Assembly: GCA_031655335.1 (NCBI GenBank)
Contig: CP134226.1
Coordinates: 1 to 64,000 of the forward strand
Length of the DNA: 64,000 bases
From: Thalassospiraceae bacterium LMO-SO8
GTDB taxonomy: Bacteria > Pseudomonadota > Alphaproteobacteria > Rhodospirillales > Casp-alpha2
Direction of reading: 5' to 3'
The notes under the pieces were generated by a model that saw only the letters and a list, made by a program, of their open reading frames with translations, did no database searches and had not been told where the DNA came from. Positions within the stretch are counted from its first letter, which is position 1. The number at the start of each line of letters is the position of its first letter. Of the stretch, positions 15,565 to 25,567 are shown one piece after another. A program made the position numbers and the translations under genes.

Positions 15565-16965
15565 ATGAACAATATTTCCGCAACGGATCAGCGCGCTCTT
15601 TTGACGCGCCTGGCGGAGCGCATCGTCGGCTACGACCCCAAGGTGATTTCCGAAAGGGGCCTGTGGCTGGCCAAGCTGGGCATCACCGACACCGTCGGCG
15701 TGACCCTGGCGGGCCTGCCCGAGGACTGCACGCAGATCGCCCTGCGCACGCCCGGCGTCGCCACGGCGCCCGGATCGGCGTTGGTGTTCGGCACGGCGCG
15801 GCGGACCAGCGCCCTCGACGCCGCCTTCATCAACGGCATCGCGTCGCATGCCCTTGATTTCGACGACTTTTCGTCCGTGTTCGGCGGCCATCAGTCGGTG
15901 CCGCTGGTCGCCCCCCTGTTCGCGCTGGCCGAGGACCGGGGACTTTCGGGACAGAACCTGATCACCGCCTACGCCGTGGGGCTGGAGGCGGAAATGCGCC
16001 TTGCCCGCGCCGTTCACCCGCATCATTACGACAAGGGCTGGCATCCGACCGCGACGCTCGGCATTTTCGGCACCGTCGCGGGGTCGGCGCGGCTGATCGG
16101 CCTGTCCGCCGAGCAGACCGCCATGGCGCTGGCCATGGCGGCCTCCATGGCCAGCGGCCTGAAGGCCAACTTCGGGACCATGACCAAGCCGCTGCATGTC
16201 GGCCATTCCGCGCGATCCGGCGTGTTGGCCGTGCTGCTGGCCGAACAGGGCCATGACGCCAATCCGGGGGCCATGGAACATCATCAGGGCTTCTTCGCGG
16301 TGTTCAACGGCGCGGGGACCTACGCCGCCGAGCGCCTGTTGGATGGCTGGGACGACGGCCCCTGGGAAATCGAGGCCGAGGACCTGGCGATCAAGCAGTT
16401 CCCCTGTTGCGGATCGACCCATCAGTGCATCACCGCCATGCAGCGCCTGGCCGGCAAGCACGAGATTCCGGCCGAGGCCGTGGCGGGTATCGAGATCATG
16501 CCGCACCAGCGGCGCCTCAGGCACACCAACACACCTCTGCCCGACAGCGAACTGGAGGCCAAATTCTCGGTCCAATACGCGGTCGCCCGCACGCTGTTGG
16601 ACGGCACGGTGCGGCTGAAGGATTTCGAAGGCGACGCCTTCCGCGAGGATGCCGTCAGGCGCCTGCTCGCGGTCACCACCGCGCGGCCGCATCCCGACCT
16701 GGACGGCGATGACAAGGACAATTGGGGGGCGGAAGTGATCGTCACCCTGAAGGACGGGCGCAAGCTCGCGGAAACGGTGTCGAACCTTATCGGACGCAGC
16801 GGCGACAACACCATGACCCGGGACGAATTGTGGGAAAAATTCGAAGATTGCGCCGGTCGGGCCCTGCCGGCGGACCGACTGCGCCCGCTGTTCGACGGTC
16901 TGATGTCACTTGAGGGCGAGGAAAAAATCTCCGCCCTGGTCGCCTTGATGGACCCCGGCTCCTGA
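15565..16965 (+). CDS. MmgE/PrpD family protein (2-methylcitrate dehydratase-like)
   Basis: The 466-residue protein has the MmgE/PrpD signature features: an all-helical N-terminal domain with LAKLGITDTVGVTLAG and ASHALDFDDF, HPTATLGIFGTVAGSARLIGL and KPLHVGHSARSGVLAVLLAEQG, then a smaller C-terminal domain. Members include 2-methylcitrate dehydratase and cis-aconitate decarboxylase, but most, including those outside prp operons like this one, have no assigned substrate. There is no methylcitrate synthase or PrpB nearby, so a propionate role is not supported. A candidate GntR-type operator lies just upstream. The gene stands alone, followed by 240 non-coding bases. Confidence 0.88.
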   Translation: MNNISATDQRALLTRLAERIVGYDPKVISERGLWLAKLGITDTVGVTLAGLPEDCTQIALRTPGVATAPGSALVFGTARRTSALDAAFINGIASHALDFDDFSSVFGGHQSVPLVAPLFALAEDRGLSGQNLITAYAVGLEAEMRLARAVHPHHYDKGWHPTATLGIFGTVAGSARLIGLSAEQTAMALAMAASMASGLKANFGTMTKPLHVGHSARSGVLAVLLAEQGHDANPGAMEHHQGFFAVFNGAGTYAAERLLDGWDDGPWEIEAEDLAIKQFPCCGSTHQCITAMQRLAGKHEIPAEAVAGIEIMPHQRRLRHTNTPLPDSELEAKFSVQYAVARTLLDGTVRLKDFEGDAFREDAVRRLLAVTTARPHPDLDGDDKDNWGAEVIVTLKDGRKLAETVSNLIGRSGDNTMTRDELWEKFEDCAGRALPADRLRPLFDGLMSLEGEEKISALVALMDPGS

Positions 16966-17205
16966 GGTCTGCACCCAGGTCTGCCCAGCCATGACGAATT
17001 TATGAAACCTGCCCCTTGTTAGGGTGGAAAAACTAGCGCAATCTCTGCTCCGTGGTGACCCAATAGGCAGTGCGGCCATATCGCTCTTGCGCGAGGGTCG
17101 TGCGCCTTATTTATGCGCCAATTACGCGTTTTCCTACCCGTGCGGCCGGGTTGTGTCGCGTGTTGAGGCTTGGTCACGTTACCGCTCTTGGGTATCTGAA
17201 ATAAG

Positions 17206-19833
17206 ATGAAGAACGTTCTCGCGGCGGCCCTGGTCGCCGCCGTCCTGCATGGATTAGCCTGGGCCACGACCCTGGAAACGGCGGCACTGCCCGACGTGAC
17301 GGGCAAGGTGCATTCCATGTCCTTCAACATCGGCGCCCCTCGCGAAGTCTGGTTCGGGCGGTCGGCGACCCTGCGCGAACTGGCCAACGCCTTGGACGTC
17401 ATCAAACCCGTGTCCCGGTCCGTGCGCACCTATACGGTCAGCGGCATCCAGGCCCAGGTGCCCGCACTTGCCAAGGAACGCGGGATCGAGGTCATGCTGG
17501 GCATCTGGCTGGGCCGCGACGACGCCTCCAACCGGCGGGAGATCGAGACCGCGGTCGCCCTGGTGCGCAAGTATTCCAACATCCGCGCCGTGTTCGTCGG
17601 CAACGAAACGCTGCTGCGCGAAGACCTGACGCTGGAAGAGTTGATCGCCATCATCCGCGAGGTGCGCACCCGCGTGCCCGTGCCGGTGACCACCGGGGAA
17701 ACCTGGGACCGCTGGCTTTCCCATCCCGATCTGGTCGACGAGGTCGATTTCATGTCGATCCACGTGCTGCCTTACTGGGAAGCCGTCGGCGCACAGAACG
17801 CCGTTTCCTATGCGTTCGAACGCTACCGCGAGGTGCTCGACACGTTCCCCGGGAAGGACGCGATCATCGCCGAATTCGGCTGGCCGTCACGCGGCTACCG
17901 CAACCGCGATGCCGGCCCCGATCCCATGACCCAGGCCACCATCATCCGCAAGTTCGTGTCCGAGGCGTCGCGCCACGGCATCGGCTACAACCTGATGGAA
18001 GCCTTCGACCAGCCGTGGAAGACCATGGAAGGAAGCGTCGGCCCCTATTGGGGCGTGTTCGACCATGACGGCAACGCCAAGTTCTCCCTGGCCGGCGCGG
18101 TCGAACAGCCCGAACAATGGCGGCGCGGCATCCTGGCCCTGATCCTGGGACTGGTGATGACCGTGCTGTGGCTGATGACGCGGCGGCCGACCTTCGGCCA
18201 TGCCCTGGCCATGGCGATCGCCGCCAATGCGCTTGCCGCCGCCGTTGCGGTGGCGCTGCTCTATCCCTTCGAGAACTATCTGAACGTGGGGTCGGCCATC
18301 GCCTGGAGCCTGGGCATGGTGTTGATGCTGCCGCTGACCCTGGTGACCCTGGGCAAGCTGGATGAGGTCGCCGAAGTCACCCTGGGCCCTCGGCCCAAGC
18401 GCCTGTGGCGAACCGAAAACGCCCCGGCGGATGCCCCCCTGCCCAAGGTGTCGATCCAGATCCCCGCCTACCGGGAGAACCCGGAGATGCTGATCGAGAC
18501 CCTGAATTCCTGCGCGGCCCTCGACTATCCGGACTTCGAGGTCGTGGTCATCATCAACAACACGGCTGACGAAAGCCTGTGGCGGCCGGTACAGGCCCAT
18601 TGCGTGAAACTGGGCCCACGCTTCAAGTTCCTCAACTTCCCGAAGATCGACGGGTTCAAGGCGGGCGCGCTGACCGCCGCCATGGCCCATGTCGCCGAGG
18701 ACGCGGCCGTCCTTGCCCTCATCGACGCCGACTACGTGGTCGATCCGAACTGGCTCAAGGATCTCGTGCCCGCGTTCGCCGACCCCAAGGTGGCCATGGT
18801 GCAGGCCCCCCAGGATCACCGCGACGGCGAACGCTCGCTGCTGGCGCGCTGCATGAACGCCGAATACACGGGCTTCTTCGACATCGGCATGGTTCAGCGC
18901 AACGAGGCCGACGCGATCATCGCCCACGGCACCATGCTGCTGGTCCGCCGCGCCGCCTTCGACGCCGTCGGCGGCTGGTCGCCGGACACCATCACCGAGG
19001 ACACGGAACTGGGCCTGCGCCTGTTCGAGGCTGGATACCACGCCCATTACACGCGCCGGCGCTACGGCTGGGGCCTGCTGCCGGACACCTACCGCGCGTT
19101 CAAGACACAGCGCCACCGTTGGGCCTATGGCGCCGTGCAGATTTTTTTCAAGCACTGGCGCCACATGCTGCCGGGCGCCAAGACCCTGACCCGCGCGCAG
19201 AAAGTTCATTACGTGACCGGCTGGCTGCACTGGCTGTCGGATTCCGTGGGCGCGCTTGCCGCCGTGGTCAACCTGGCCTGGGTGCCGTTCATTCTGTTCG
19301 TCGGCGTGATGCTGCCGCCGATCCCCTTCACCTTGCCGATCCTGGCCGCCTTCGCGGCCGGGCTGCTGCACTGCGTGCTTCTGTACGCGGCGCGGGTCAA
19401 GATCGGCCCGGCGCGCATCGCCGGCGCCGCCCTGGCCGCCGCCAGCCTGCAATGGACCGTGGCGCGCGCCATCTATGACGGCATCAAGGTTCCCAACCTG
19501 CCGTTCCAGGTCACCCAGAAGGGCAAGGCCGAAAAGACCAATGCCCCGGCGGTCAAGGCCGCCCCGGCGTCGCCCGTGCGCACGGAGACCCGCATCGGCC
19601 TGGCATTGATGACCAGCTCGGCCGCCCTGTTCGCGGTCAACACAACGGGGATCGTCGAACTTTACCTGTTCGCGGGAACCTTGCTGGTGCAAAGCCTGCC
19701 GTTCCTGGCGGCGACCGCCATGTACGCCCTGGAACGCCGGGACGCCGCCCGCCTGACCCGCGGCAAGGCCGCCATCGGCACCCGCAATCCGGCCATGAAC
19801 GTCGGCGGAACCGCCGACCAGGCGGCGGCATAA
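17206..19833 (+). CDS. GH17-like domain fused to a GT2 beta-glucan synthase
   Basis: The 875-residue protein begins with a signal-like hydrophobic stretch and a glycoside-hydrolase-17-like domain (about 30-285) with FVGNETLLRED, whose NE fits the GH17 acid/base, and IIAEFGWPSRG, whose E fits the nucleophile. Membrane helices follow at about 305-325, 335-355 and 363-385, then a GT2 domain (about 415-650) with IDADY (DxD type), TEDTELGLRLFEAGY and QRHRWAYG, then further helices. This order is known from bacterial beta-1,3- or beta-1,6-glucan synthases of the NdvB/NdvC type that make periplasmic osmoregulated glucans. The hydrolase-like part probably acts as transglycosylase or branching domain. 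Nothing similar is adjacent. Confidence 0.9.
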   Translation: MKNVLAAALVAAVLHGLAWATTLETAALPDVTGKVHSMSFNIGAPREVWFGRSATLRELANALDVIKPVSRSVRTYTVSGIQAQVPALAKERGIEVMLGIWLGRDDASNRREIETAVALVRKYSNIRAVFVGNETLLREDLTLEELIAIIREVRTRVPVPVTTGETWDRWLSHPDLVDEVDFMSIHVLPYWEAVGAQNAVSYAFERYREVLDTFPGKDAIIAEFGWPSRGYRNRDAGPDPMTQATIIRKFVSEASRHGIGYNLMEAFDQPWKTMEGSVGPYWGVFDHDGNAKFSLAGAVEQPEQWRRGILALILGLVMTVLWLMTRRPTFGHALAMAIAANALAAAVAVALLYPFENYLNVGSAIAWSLGMVLMLPLTLVTLGKLDEVAEVTLGPRPKRLWRTENAPADAPLPKVSIQIPAYRENPEMLIETLNSCAALDYPDFEVVVIINNTADESLWRPVQAHCVKLGPRFKFLNFPKIDGFKAGALTAAMAHVAEDAAVLALIDADYVVDPNWLKDLVPAFADPKVAMVQAPQDHRDGERSLLARCMNAEYTGFFDIGMVQRNEADAIIAHGTMLLVRRAAFDAVGGWSPDTITEDTELGLRLFEAGYHAHYTRRRYGWGLLPDTYRAFKTQRHRWAYGAVQIFFKHWRHMLPGAKTLTRAQKVHYVTGWLHWLSDSVGALAAVVNLAWVPFILFVGVMLPPIPFTLPILAAFAAGLLHCVLLYAARVKIGPARIAGAALAAASLQWTVARAIYDGIKVPNLPFQVTQKGKAEKTNAPAVKAAPASPVRTETRIGLALMTSSAALFAVNTTGIVELYLFAGTLLVQSLPFLAATAMYALERRDAARLTRGKAAIGTRNPAMNVGGTADQAAA

Positions 19834-20318
19834 AACGTTCACATTCCCGCGCAAGGCCAGGTAATCCGGGCCCAGCCGCCTATCCGCCCCTTGCCCCGCC
19901 CGTATTTTCCGGGGGGTCCGGTTGATCTGCCCCACCCCGGCTGTTACCCTTGGGTCATTGCCCGTGGGCGGCACGCTGGCTTTTGCCTAAGAACGCGAAG
20001 GTCGGTTTGGGCATGAAAACCTGCTGTCCGGGCGGTGGACGCGTCGGGATCGTACTGGTCCCGCTACCCCTTCGGGGTGGGTAATGACAATTAGGAAAAC
20101 GCGTCTTTCGGATCACCCGTCGCAATCACGCGAACCGGGTTCTGGGTCCTTTTAACCGCCAAATAAAACCAGATCGCTTCGGCACGTCCGGGCCTTGTCG
20201 CCCCGAGTTGCGCCGTGCCGTCGACCATCCGAGCGAGCCCGTCCTGGGCCCGCTCGTTGCCGTGTGCCGCCGATTTTCCGGCGGCCGGGGATCAATCACG
20301 ACGCCTTGGAGGGCCGCA
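19834..20318. other. 485-base intergenic region upstream of the betaine-synthesis genes
   Basis: No convincing gene is seen; open frames running into it lack start signals and coding character. It contains a small hairpin ACCCC-TTC-GGGGT at 20066-20078 (also readable as a CUUCGG tetraloop), which could end the glucan synthase transcript though it has no U-tract. The rest probably holds the promoter and leader of the GSMT gene. No glycine riboswitch pattern was recognised. Confidence 0.6.
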
Positions 20319-21125
20319 ATGGACGACATCAATCAAGAACGACAGGATTTCGGCGACAATCCGCTGGAGACCCGAAAAACCGACCACTACCAGCGGGAAT
20401 ACGTCCAGTCGTTCGTGGAGAAATGGGATGAACTCATCGACTGGGACGCCCGCGCGGAAAGCGAAGGCCAGTTCTTCATCGACATGCTGAAGGCCCGCGA
20501 CAAGCACCGCGTGCTCGACGTCGCCACGGGCACGGGCTTCCATTCCGTGCAACTGCTGAAGGCCGGGTTCGACGTGACCAGCGCCGACGGCAACGCGGAA
20601 ATGCTGACCAAGGCATTCGAGAACGCGCGCGAACGCAACCTCGTGCTGCACACGGCTCATGCCGACTGGCGCTGGCTGAACAAGGATGTGCACGGCAAAT
20701 TCGACGCCATCATCTGCCTGGGCAATTCGTTCACCCACCTGTTCGACGAGAACGACCGGCGCCGCGCGCTGGCCGAATTCTACGCCGCCCTCAAATGGGA
20801 CGGCATCCTGATCCTGGATCAGCGCAACTACGACGGCATGCTCGATCACGGCTTTTCGTCGAAGCATAAATACTACTACTGCGGCGATCAGGTGACGGCC
20901 GAACCGGAACATATCGACGATGGCCTGGCCCGGTTCTGCTACTCGTTCCCCGACGGATCCCAGTTCCACCTGAACATGTTCCCCCTGCGCAAGTCCTATA
21001 CGCGCAAGCTTCTAAGCGACGTCGGGTTTCAGAAGATCAAGACCTACGGCGATTTCCAGGAAACCTACCAGGACAACGACCCGGACTTTTACATCCACGT
21101 CGCGGAGAAAAATTATCATGAGTAG
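20319..21125 (+). CDS. Glycine/sarcosine N-methyltransferase (GSMT)
   Basis: The 268-residue protein starts at the ATG with GGAGGG upstream; a longer frame to 20208 is non-coding in character. It is a class-I SAM methyltransferase with VLDVATGTGFHSVQLLKAGF (motif I), DGNAEML, and FDAIICLGNSFTHLFDE. The region LILDQRNYDGMLDHGF is typical of glycine N-methyltransferases. GSMT methylates glycine to sarcosine and dimethylglycine using SAM, in the de novo betaine route described in halophiles. The next gene is the partner enzyme SDMT and overlaps by eight bases, which strongly supports the assignment. Confidence 0.92.
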   Translation: MDDINQERQDFGDNPLETRKTDHYQREYVQSFVEKWDELIDWDARAESEGQFFIDMLKARDKHRVLDVATGTGFHSVQLLKAGFDVTSADGNAEMLTKAFENARERNLVLHTAHADWRWLNKDVHGKFDAIICLGNSFTHLFDENDRRRALAEFYAALKWDGILILDQRNYDGMLDHGFSSKHKYYYCGDQVTAEPEHIDDGLARFCYSFPDGSQFHLNMFPLRKSYTRKLLSDVGFQKIKTYGDFQETYQDNDPDFYIHVAEKNYHE

Positions 21126-21951
21126 GCGCTCGCAGGCAGTCCGCAAGGCCGAGGAATATTACGACTCGTCGGAAGCCGATGCCTTCTACAAGAACGTCTG
21201 GGGTGGCGAGGACATCCACATCGGCATCTACAACACCCCCGACGAAGACATCGCCCAGGCCAGCCGACGGACCGTGGAAACCATGGCCTTGCAGATCCCG
21301 GGACTGGGCAGGAAGACCCGCGTCATCGACCTGGGGGCCGGATACGGCGGCTCCGCCCGCCATCTTGCGGGCACCTACGGCTGCCGCGTGACCTGCCTGA
21401 ACCTGAGCGAGACCCAGAACGACCTGAACCGGGATAAGAACGCGGAAACCGATCTGGACGCCCTGATCGATGTCGTGCACGGCTCGTTCGAGGACATCCC
21501 GGCCGAGGACGCCTCCGTCGACCTTGTGTGGTCGCAGGACGCCATCCTCCATTCCGGGGATCGTCCCCGCGTGCTGGATGAAATTTCCCGGGTCCTGGCC
21601 CCGGGCGGGCATGTCATCTTCACCGACCCGATGCAGGCCGACGACGTGCCCGACGGCGTGTTGCAACCCATCCTGGACCGCATTCATCTGACGACCCTGG
21701 GCTCTTTCGCCTTTTATCGGGACGAATTCGCCAAGCGCGGTTTTTCAGAAGTGCGGTTGTCGCCCATGCTGAACCAGTTGCGGACCCATTACTTCCGCGT
21801 CGGCGAGGACCTGAAACGCCGGTATGACGAGATCGTCCGCCTGTCGGGAAAGACCTACGTCGACAACATGCTGCGCGGGCTGGATCATTGGGTCAACGGC
21901 GCCGACAAGGGGTATCTCGCCTGGGGTATCCTGCACTTCAAGAAGGGCTGA
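21118..21951 (+). CDS. Sarcosine/dimethylglycine N-methyltransferase (SDMT)
   Basis: The 277-residue SAM methyltransferase has YYDSSEADAFYKNVWGGEDIHIGIY at the start, a hallmark of this family, then VIDLGAGYGGSARHLA (motif I), LNLSETQND and VWSQDAILHS. It completes the methylation of sarcosine or dimethylglycine to glycine betaine. Its ATG lies inside the end of the GSMT gene with GGAG just upstream, so the pair should be co-translated. The product betaine is an osmoprotectant, so salt stress control is likely, but no operator was recognised. Confidence 0.93.
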   Translation: MSRRSQAVRKAEEYYDSSEADAFYKNVWGGEDIHIGIYNTPDEDIAQASRRTVETMALQIPGLGRKTRVIDLGAGYGGSARHLAGTYGCRVTCLNLSETQNDLNRDKNAETDLDALIDVVHGSFEDIPAEDASVDLVWSQDAILHSGDRPRVLDEISRVLAPGGHVIFTDPMQADDVPDGVLQPILDRIHLTTLGSFAFYRDEFAKRGFSEVRLSPMLNQLRTHYFRVGEDLKRRYDEIVRLSGKTYVDNMLRGLDHWVNGADKGYLAWGILHFKKG

Positions 21952-21982
21952 GCACGCCCCATACCGGCCCTATTCTGGCTGC

Positions 21983-24900
21983 CTAATTTTTCGTCCTCGG
22001 ACGCTTTCTTCGCTCGATGACGTCCCGCTGCTCGGTCACGGCCGTAAGGATTTCCTCAAGCTTGAAGGGCTTCGGCAGATATCTGTCGAAGCCCGCGTCC
22101 AGGCCGCGTTCGGCATCGCCGCTCATGGCATTGGCGGTCAATGCGATAACCGGCGTATACCTTAGTTCTGGGTCAGATCTGATCTCGGCGAGGACGTCGT
22201 ATCCGTTCATGTCCGGCAGGTCGATATCCAGGAAAATGACGTCCGGATGAACGTCCCGGGCGATGGCGAGCCCCGTGGCGCCGTCCTCCGCTTCCAGGTA
22301 TTCGACATCGTCGAGCATCTCCATGAAGTTTTCGAACAATGCCCGGTTTATGTCATTGTCCTCGACATAGAGAACCTTCATGTGGCCGGCGATACGCTGC
22401 GTTTTGGGAGCGTCCGCGTCCGCCGACTCCTGATGGTTATTGACGTTCTCGACATCCGCCGAATGCAGATCGACCCAGAACCGGCTGCCCTCGCCCTCGA
22501 CGCTTTCGAAGTCGATGCGCCCACCCATCAGCTCGACATAGTTCCTGACCAAGGCAAGGCCGATGCCGCTGCCTTCGATCTTTCCCTGTTCGGCGCCAAG
22601 GCGGTTGAACGGCTGAAAAACGCCGCTTTGCCGGTCCGCCGGAATGCCGCGGCCGTTGTCGGTCACGGTGATGCGAAACGTTTCCCGGGAAAGCGCCTCG
22701 CAGGAGAATTCCACCCAACCGCCCGCGCGATTGTACTTGATGGCGTTGGACCCGAGATTGATCATAACCTGCGTCAGGCGCGTCACGTCCGCCGTCACGA
22801 AACTGTCGTCCCTGCCCAGGTTCGGCGCGCGCATTTCAACCCCGAATTTTTCCGCCAGCGGTTCAAGAGTCGCCATGACGGATTTCACGATCGCGACGAC
22901 ATTGACGGGCTCGATCGATATCGTGATGCGGCCGGCCTCGATCTTGCTCAACTCCAGCACGCTGTCCATCAGGCTCAAAAGATGTTGGCCGCTTCTTTTA
23001 ATCAGGCTCGCATGTTCAAGCTGCTTGTCGTTGAGCGTGCCGAAATGCTGCGAGATCAGGATATCGGTGAACCCAAGGATCGAGTTCATGGGCGTGCGCA
23101 ATTCATGGCTCATCGAGGTCAGAAACGCCGATTTCGCGCGGGTCGCCGCCTCGGCGGCCTCCCGCGCCTGCTTTTGCGCAATTTCCGATGCCTTGATCGC
23201 CGTGACGTCGAAGACGAAGACATAAAACCCCTGAACCTTTTCGCCGGAAACGTCCGGCAGGTATTGCGCTTGGGTGAACCGCGGGACACCTTCGGCATCG
23301 ACAAGTTCTCGTTCGAACGCCTGCGGCTCCCCCCGCAGGGCTCCCTCGATATACACAAGGCTCTTTTGATATAGATCCTCGCCCATAAGTTCCTTGATGT
23401 GCCGGCCGGCCAGCCATTCCGGCGTCACACCGAACCATTCCTCATAGGCCTTGTTGGCGAAACGGTTGTGCTGATCGCTGTCCCAATAGGCGATCATCGA
23501 CGGCACGCTGTCCAATACGTTCCTCAGGTCGCGCAAGGCCGTGTTCAGTTCCACCGTGCGCGTGGCGACACGGTCTTCCATCTCCCGCAACAAGGCGCGA
23601 ACCTGCAGTTCCGCCTGGTGCCGGTCTTCGATATCCGTGTTGGAGCCGAGCCACCGCAGGACATTTCCGTCCGCATCCATGACCGGATCCGCCCGCGCGA
23701 AAAACAGCCGGTACGTCCCGTCATGCCCTCTGATGCGGAATTCGGTCGAGAACGGCACCTTGGTTTCAACCGATTTCCGCCAGACGGCCATCAGATGTTC
23801 CTGGTCGTCCGGATGGACCCAGTCCAGCCAGCCGTCGCCCAACAGCGGCCGAGAGGACGCGCCGGTGTAGTCGGCCCATTGCTGACTGAGAAAGTCGCAG
23901 ACACCGTTGGCGTCGCAGGTCCAGACAAGCTGCGGCAGGGAGTTGGCCACCTCTTGCCAGCGTTGTTCGCTGGCCGCCATGACCTTGACGGCTTCGCGTT
24001 CTGCCGAGATATCGGTGACGCCCGCGACGACCAGTTTCCTGTCGCCGATCGACAAGGGGGCGAGGCGCGCGGTAATGGGAAACCGCGTTCCGTCGGCCCT
24101 CACCGCCTCCAGGTCCTGGCCGCTGCCCATATTGCGGGGCTGATAATCGTAATTTTCGCGAAGTTCCTTGTGCGCGTCCCGCACGTTGGGCGGCACCAGA
24201 TCGTCGACGGGTTTTCCAAGCAGGTCGGACATGGACCAGCCGAAAACACGTTCGCAATAGGCATTCGCGCGAATGATGATCCCGGCCTGATTGACGACGA
24301 GCAGCGCCTGGGGCGTCGCGTCGATGATCTTGTAGGCCAATTCCTCTTCTTCCCACCGGGCCTGCTGGGCTTGTGCCCGGTTTCGCGAGAAATTGTACGC
24401 GGTCGCGGTGCCGAGAATTCCCAACAAGACAAGGGTTAGACTGAGAATGCCCGGGGTGATTCCGGCATATTGCTTGGCAAATGCGGGGCGCGGATGGAAG
24501 CTTAGGCGCCAACGGCGTCCGAACACCTCCACCTCGTCGCCGATGACCGCCTCGATCCTGGGATCAAACCCCGGCGAACGATAGAACTCGATCTCGTCAC
24601 TGACGTCTGTAATCGAAAAGGCGATTTCTTCCCGGCGCGGGCCCAGGTCCTTCAGGACCTCGCTGACGACAAGGGGCGAATAGCTCCACCCCACCGTTTG
24701 CTTCACACGTTCTTCCGGGTCGTCCGGCACATCGGCCCGCCAGTAGATCGGCATCAGAATAAGAAACCCGTGGTTCGTTTCACCCGACGCCTGAACCAGT
24801 GTGATCGGCGCGGTCAGCCGGGTTTCACCGCTTCGCGCCGCATTCAGCGCCGCGGTGCGCCGGTTGCTTTCCGACGCAATATCAAGGCCCGTCGCCCCTT

Positions 24901-25363
24901 CGTTACCCTTGAGGGGATAGATGTACTTGATGATGAAACGCTCGCCCGCGTTCGGGGCAAGTTCGCGCAGGTTGAACGAAGGAAATTCGTCCACACGCGC
25001 CGCCTCGATGAACCGCGCCGTTTGTTCGTTCGATATCTTGACGATGAACCCGAAACCACGTGCGCCGGGAAACTCCTGAAACCGTTCACGCGACGAGAAG
25101 TATTCCTCGAAGGTGTTTCGAGGGATGTTTATCCGGCCACCGGCGATGATCGCGCCGCGCGTCCCGCGCAGGCCATACTGATACAGCTGAAAGCGTTCCT
25201 CGACGAGCGTCGTGAACTCCCGCGTGAGCGCGGAAAACCGCTCGTGAGCGGTGTTCTTGTTGTCGATATGCTGAAATATGCCCGCAGACGCCGCCACCAC
25301 CGCCGTCAGGGCGATGCCGAATACGGCGACAGCAGGCGGGCGGATGGCACGGTCGGCCGCCAT
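21983..25363 (-). CDS. Membrane hybrid sensor histidine kinase: CHASE, PAS repeats, HisKA, HATPase, receiver
   Basis: About 1126 residues from an ATG with AAAGGA ten bases upstream; an in-frame ATG 40 residues earlier looks spurious. Layout: TM1 near 10-30; periplasmic CHASE-type domain (ARGFGFIVKISNEQTARF); TM2 near 305-325; three PAS/PAC units (about 350-720, with GIIIRANAYCERVFGWS and RVATRTVELN coiled linker); HisKA with phospho-His in MSHELRTPMNS; HATPase with NLGSNAIKYNRAGG, TDNGRGIP and GSGIGLALV; and a C-terminal receiver with phospho-Asp in IFLDIDLPDMNGYD. It phosphorelays to an unknown partner; no separate response regulator or Hpt gene is adjacent. CHASE ligands are small extracellular molecules. 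Confidence 0.95.
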   Translation of the reverse strand: MAADRAIRPPAVAVFGIALTAVVAASAGIFQHIDNKNTAHERFSALTREFTTLVEERFQLYQYGLRGTRGAIIAGGRINIPRNTFEEYFSSRERFQEFPGARGFGFIVKISNEQTARFIEAARVDEFPSFNLRELAPNAGERFIIKYIYPLKGNEGATGLDIASESNRRTAALNAARSGETRLTAPITLVQASGETNHGFLILMPIYWRADVPDDPEERVKQTVGWSYSPLVVSEVLKDLGPRREEIAFSITDVSDEIEFYRSPGFDPRIEAVIGDEVEVFGRRWRLSFHPRPAFAKQYAGITPGILSLTLVLLGILGTATAYNFSRNRAQAQQARWEEEELAYKIIDATPQALLVVNQAGIIIRANAYCERVFGWSMSDLLGKPVDDLVPPNVRDAHKELRENYDYQPRNMGSGQDLEAVRADGTRFPITARLAPLSIGDRKLVVAGVTDISAEREAVKVMAASEQRWQEVANSLPQLVWTCDANGVCDFLSQQWADYTGASSRPLLGDGWLDWVHPDDQEHLMAVWRKSVETKVPFSTEFRIRGHDGTYRLFFARADPVMDADGNVLRWLGSNTDIEDRHQAELQVRALLREMEDRVATRTVELNTALRDLRNVLDSVPSMIAYWDSDQHNRFANKAYEEWFGVTPEWLAGRHIKELMGEDLYQKSLVYIEGALRGEPQAFERELVDAEGVPRFTQAQYLPDVSGEKVQGFYVFVFDVTAIKASEIAQKQAREAAEAATRAKSAFLTSMSHELRTPMNSILGFTDILISQHFGTLNDKQLEHASLIKRSGQHLLSLMDSVLELSKIEAGRITISIEPVNVVAIVKSVMATLEPLAEKFGVEMRAPNLGRDDSFVTADVTRLTQVMINLGSNAIKYNRAGGWVEFSCEALSRETFRITVTDNGRGIPADRQSGVFQPFNRLGAEQGKIEGSGIGLALVRNYVELMGGRIDFESVEGEGSRFWVDLHSADVENVNNHQESADADAPKTQRIAGHMKVLYVEDNDINRALFENFMEMLDDVEYLEAEDGATGLAIARDVHPDVIFLDIDLPDMNGYDVLAEIRSDPELRYTPVIALTANAMSGDAERGLDAGFDRYLPKPFKLEEILTAVTEQRDVIERRKRPRTKN

Positions 25364-25567
25364 ATGGCTTGGTCCTTTAGCTGCTCCCCCCACACAAGAA
25401 ATCCGGGAAGGCTTTGAACGTCGAAGCCTTCCCCTGAACTGACTTAAGGTATCCCTCGATGGAACCACCGCGCAACCGGACAATCGCCAAACTCAGCATT
25501 GGCCACCCCGGTCTCCGTCAAGGCGCTTCCGACACACCGGAAAACCGGCACGGGATCCTCGGCGGGT

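Noticed and set aside
17887-19974. 695-residue open frame on the minus strand
   Set aside because: Antisense shadow of the GH17-GT2 glucan synthase; rich in Gly/Arg/His without domain pattern.
19834-20318. Possible glycine riboswitch upstream of GSMT
   Set aside because: Neither aptamer core pattern is recognisable.
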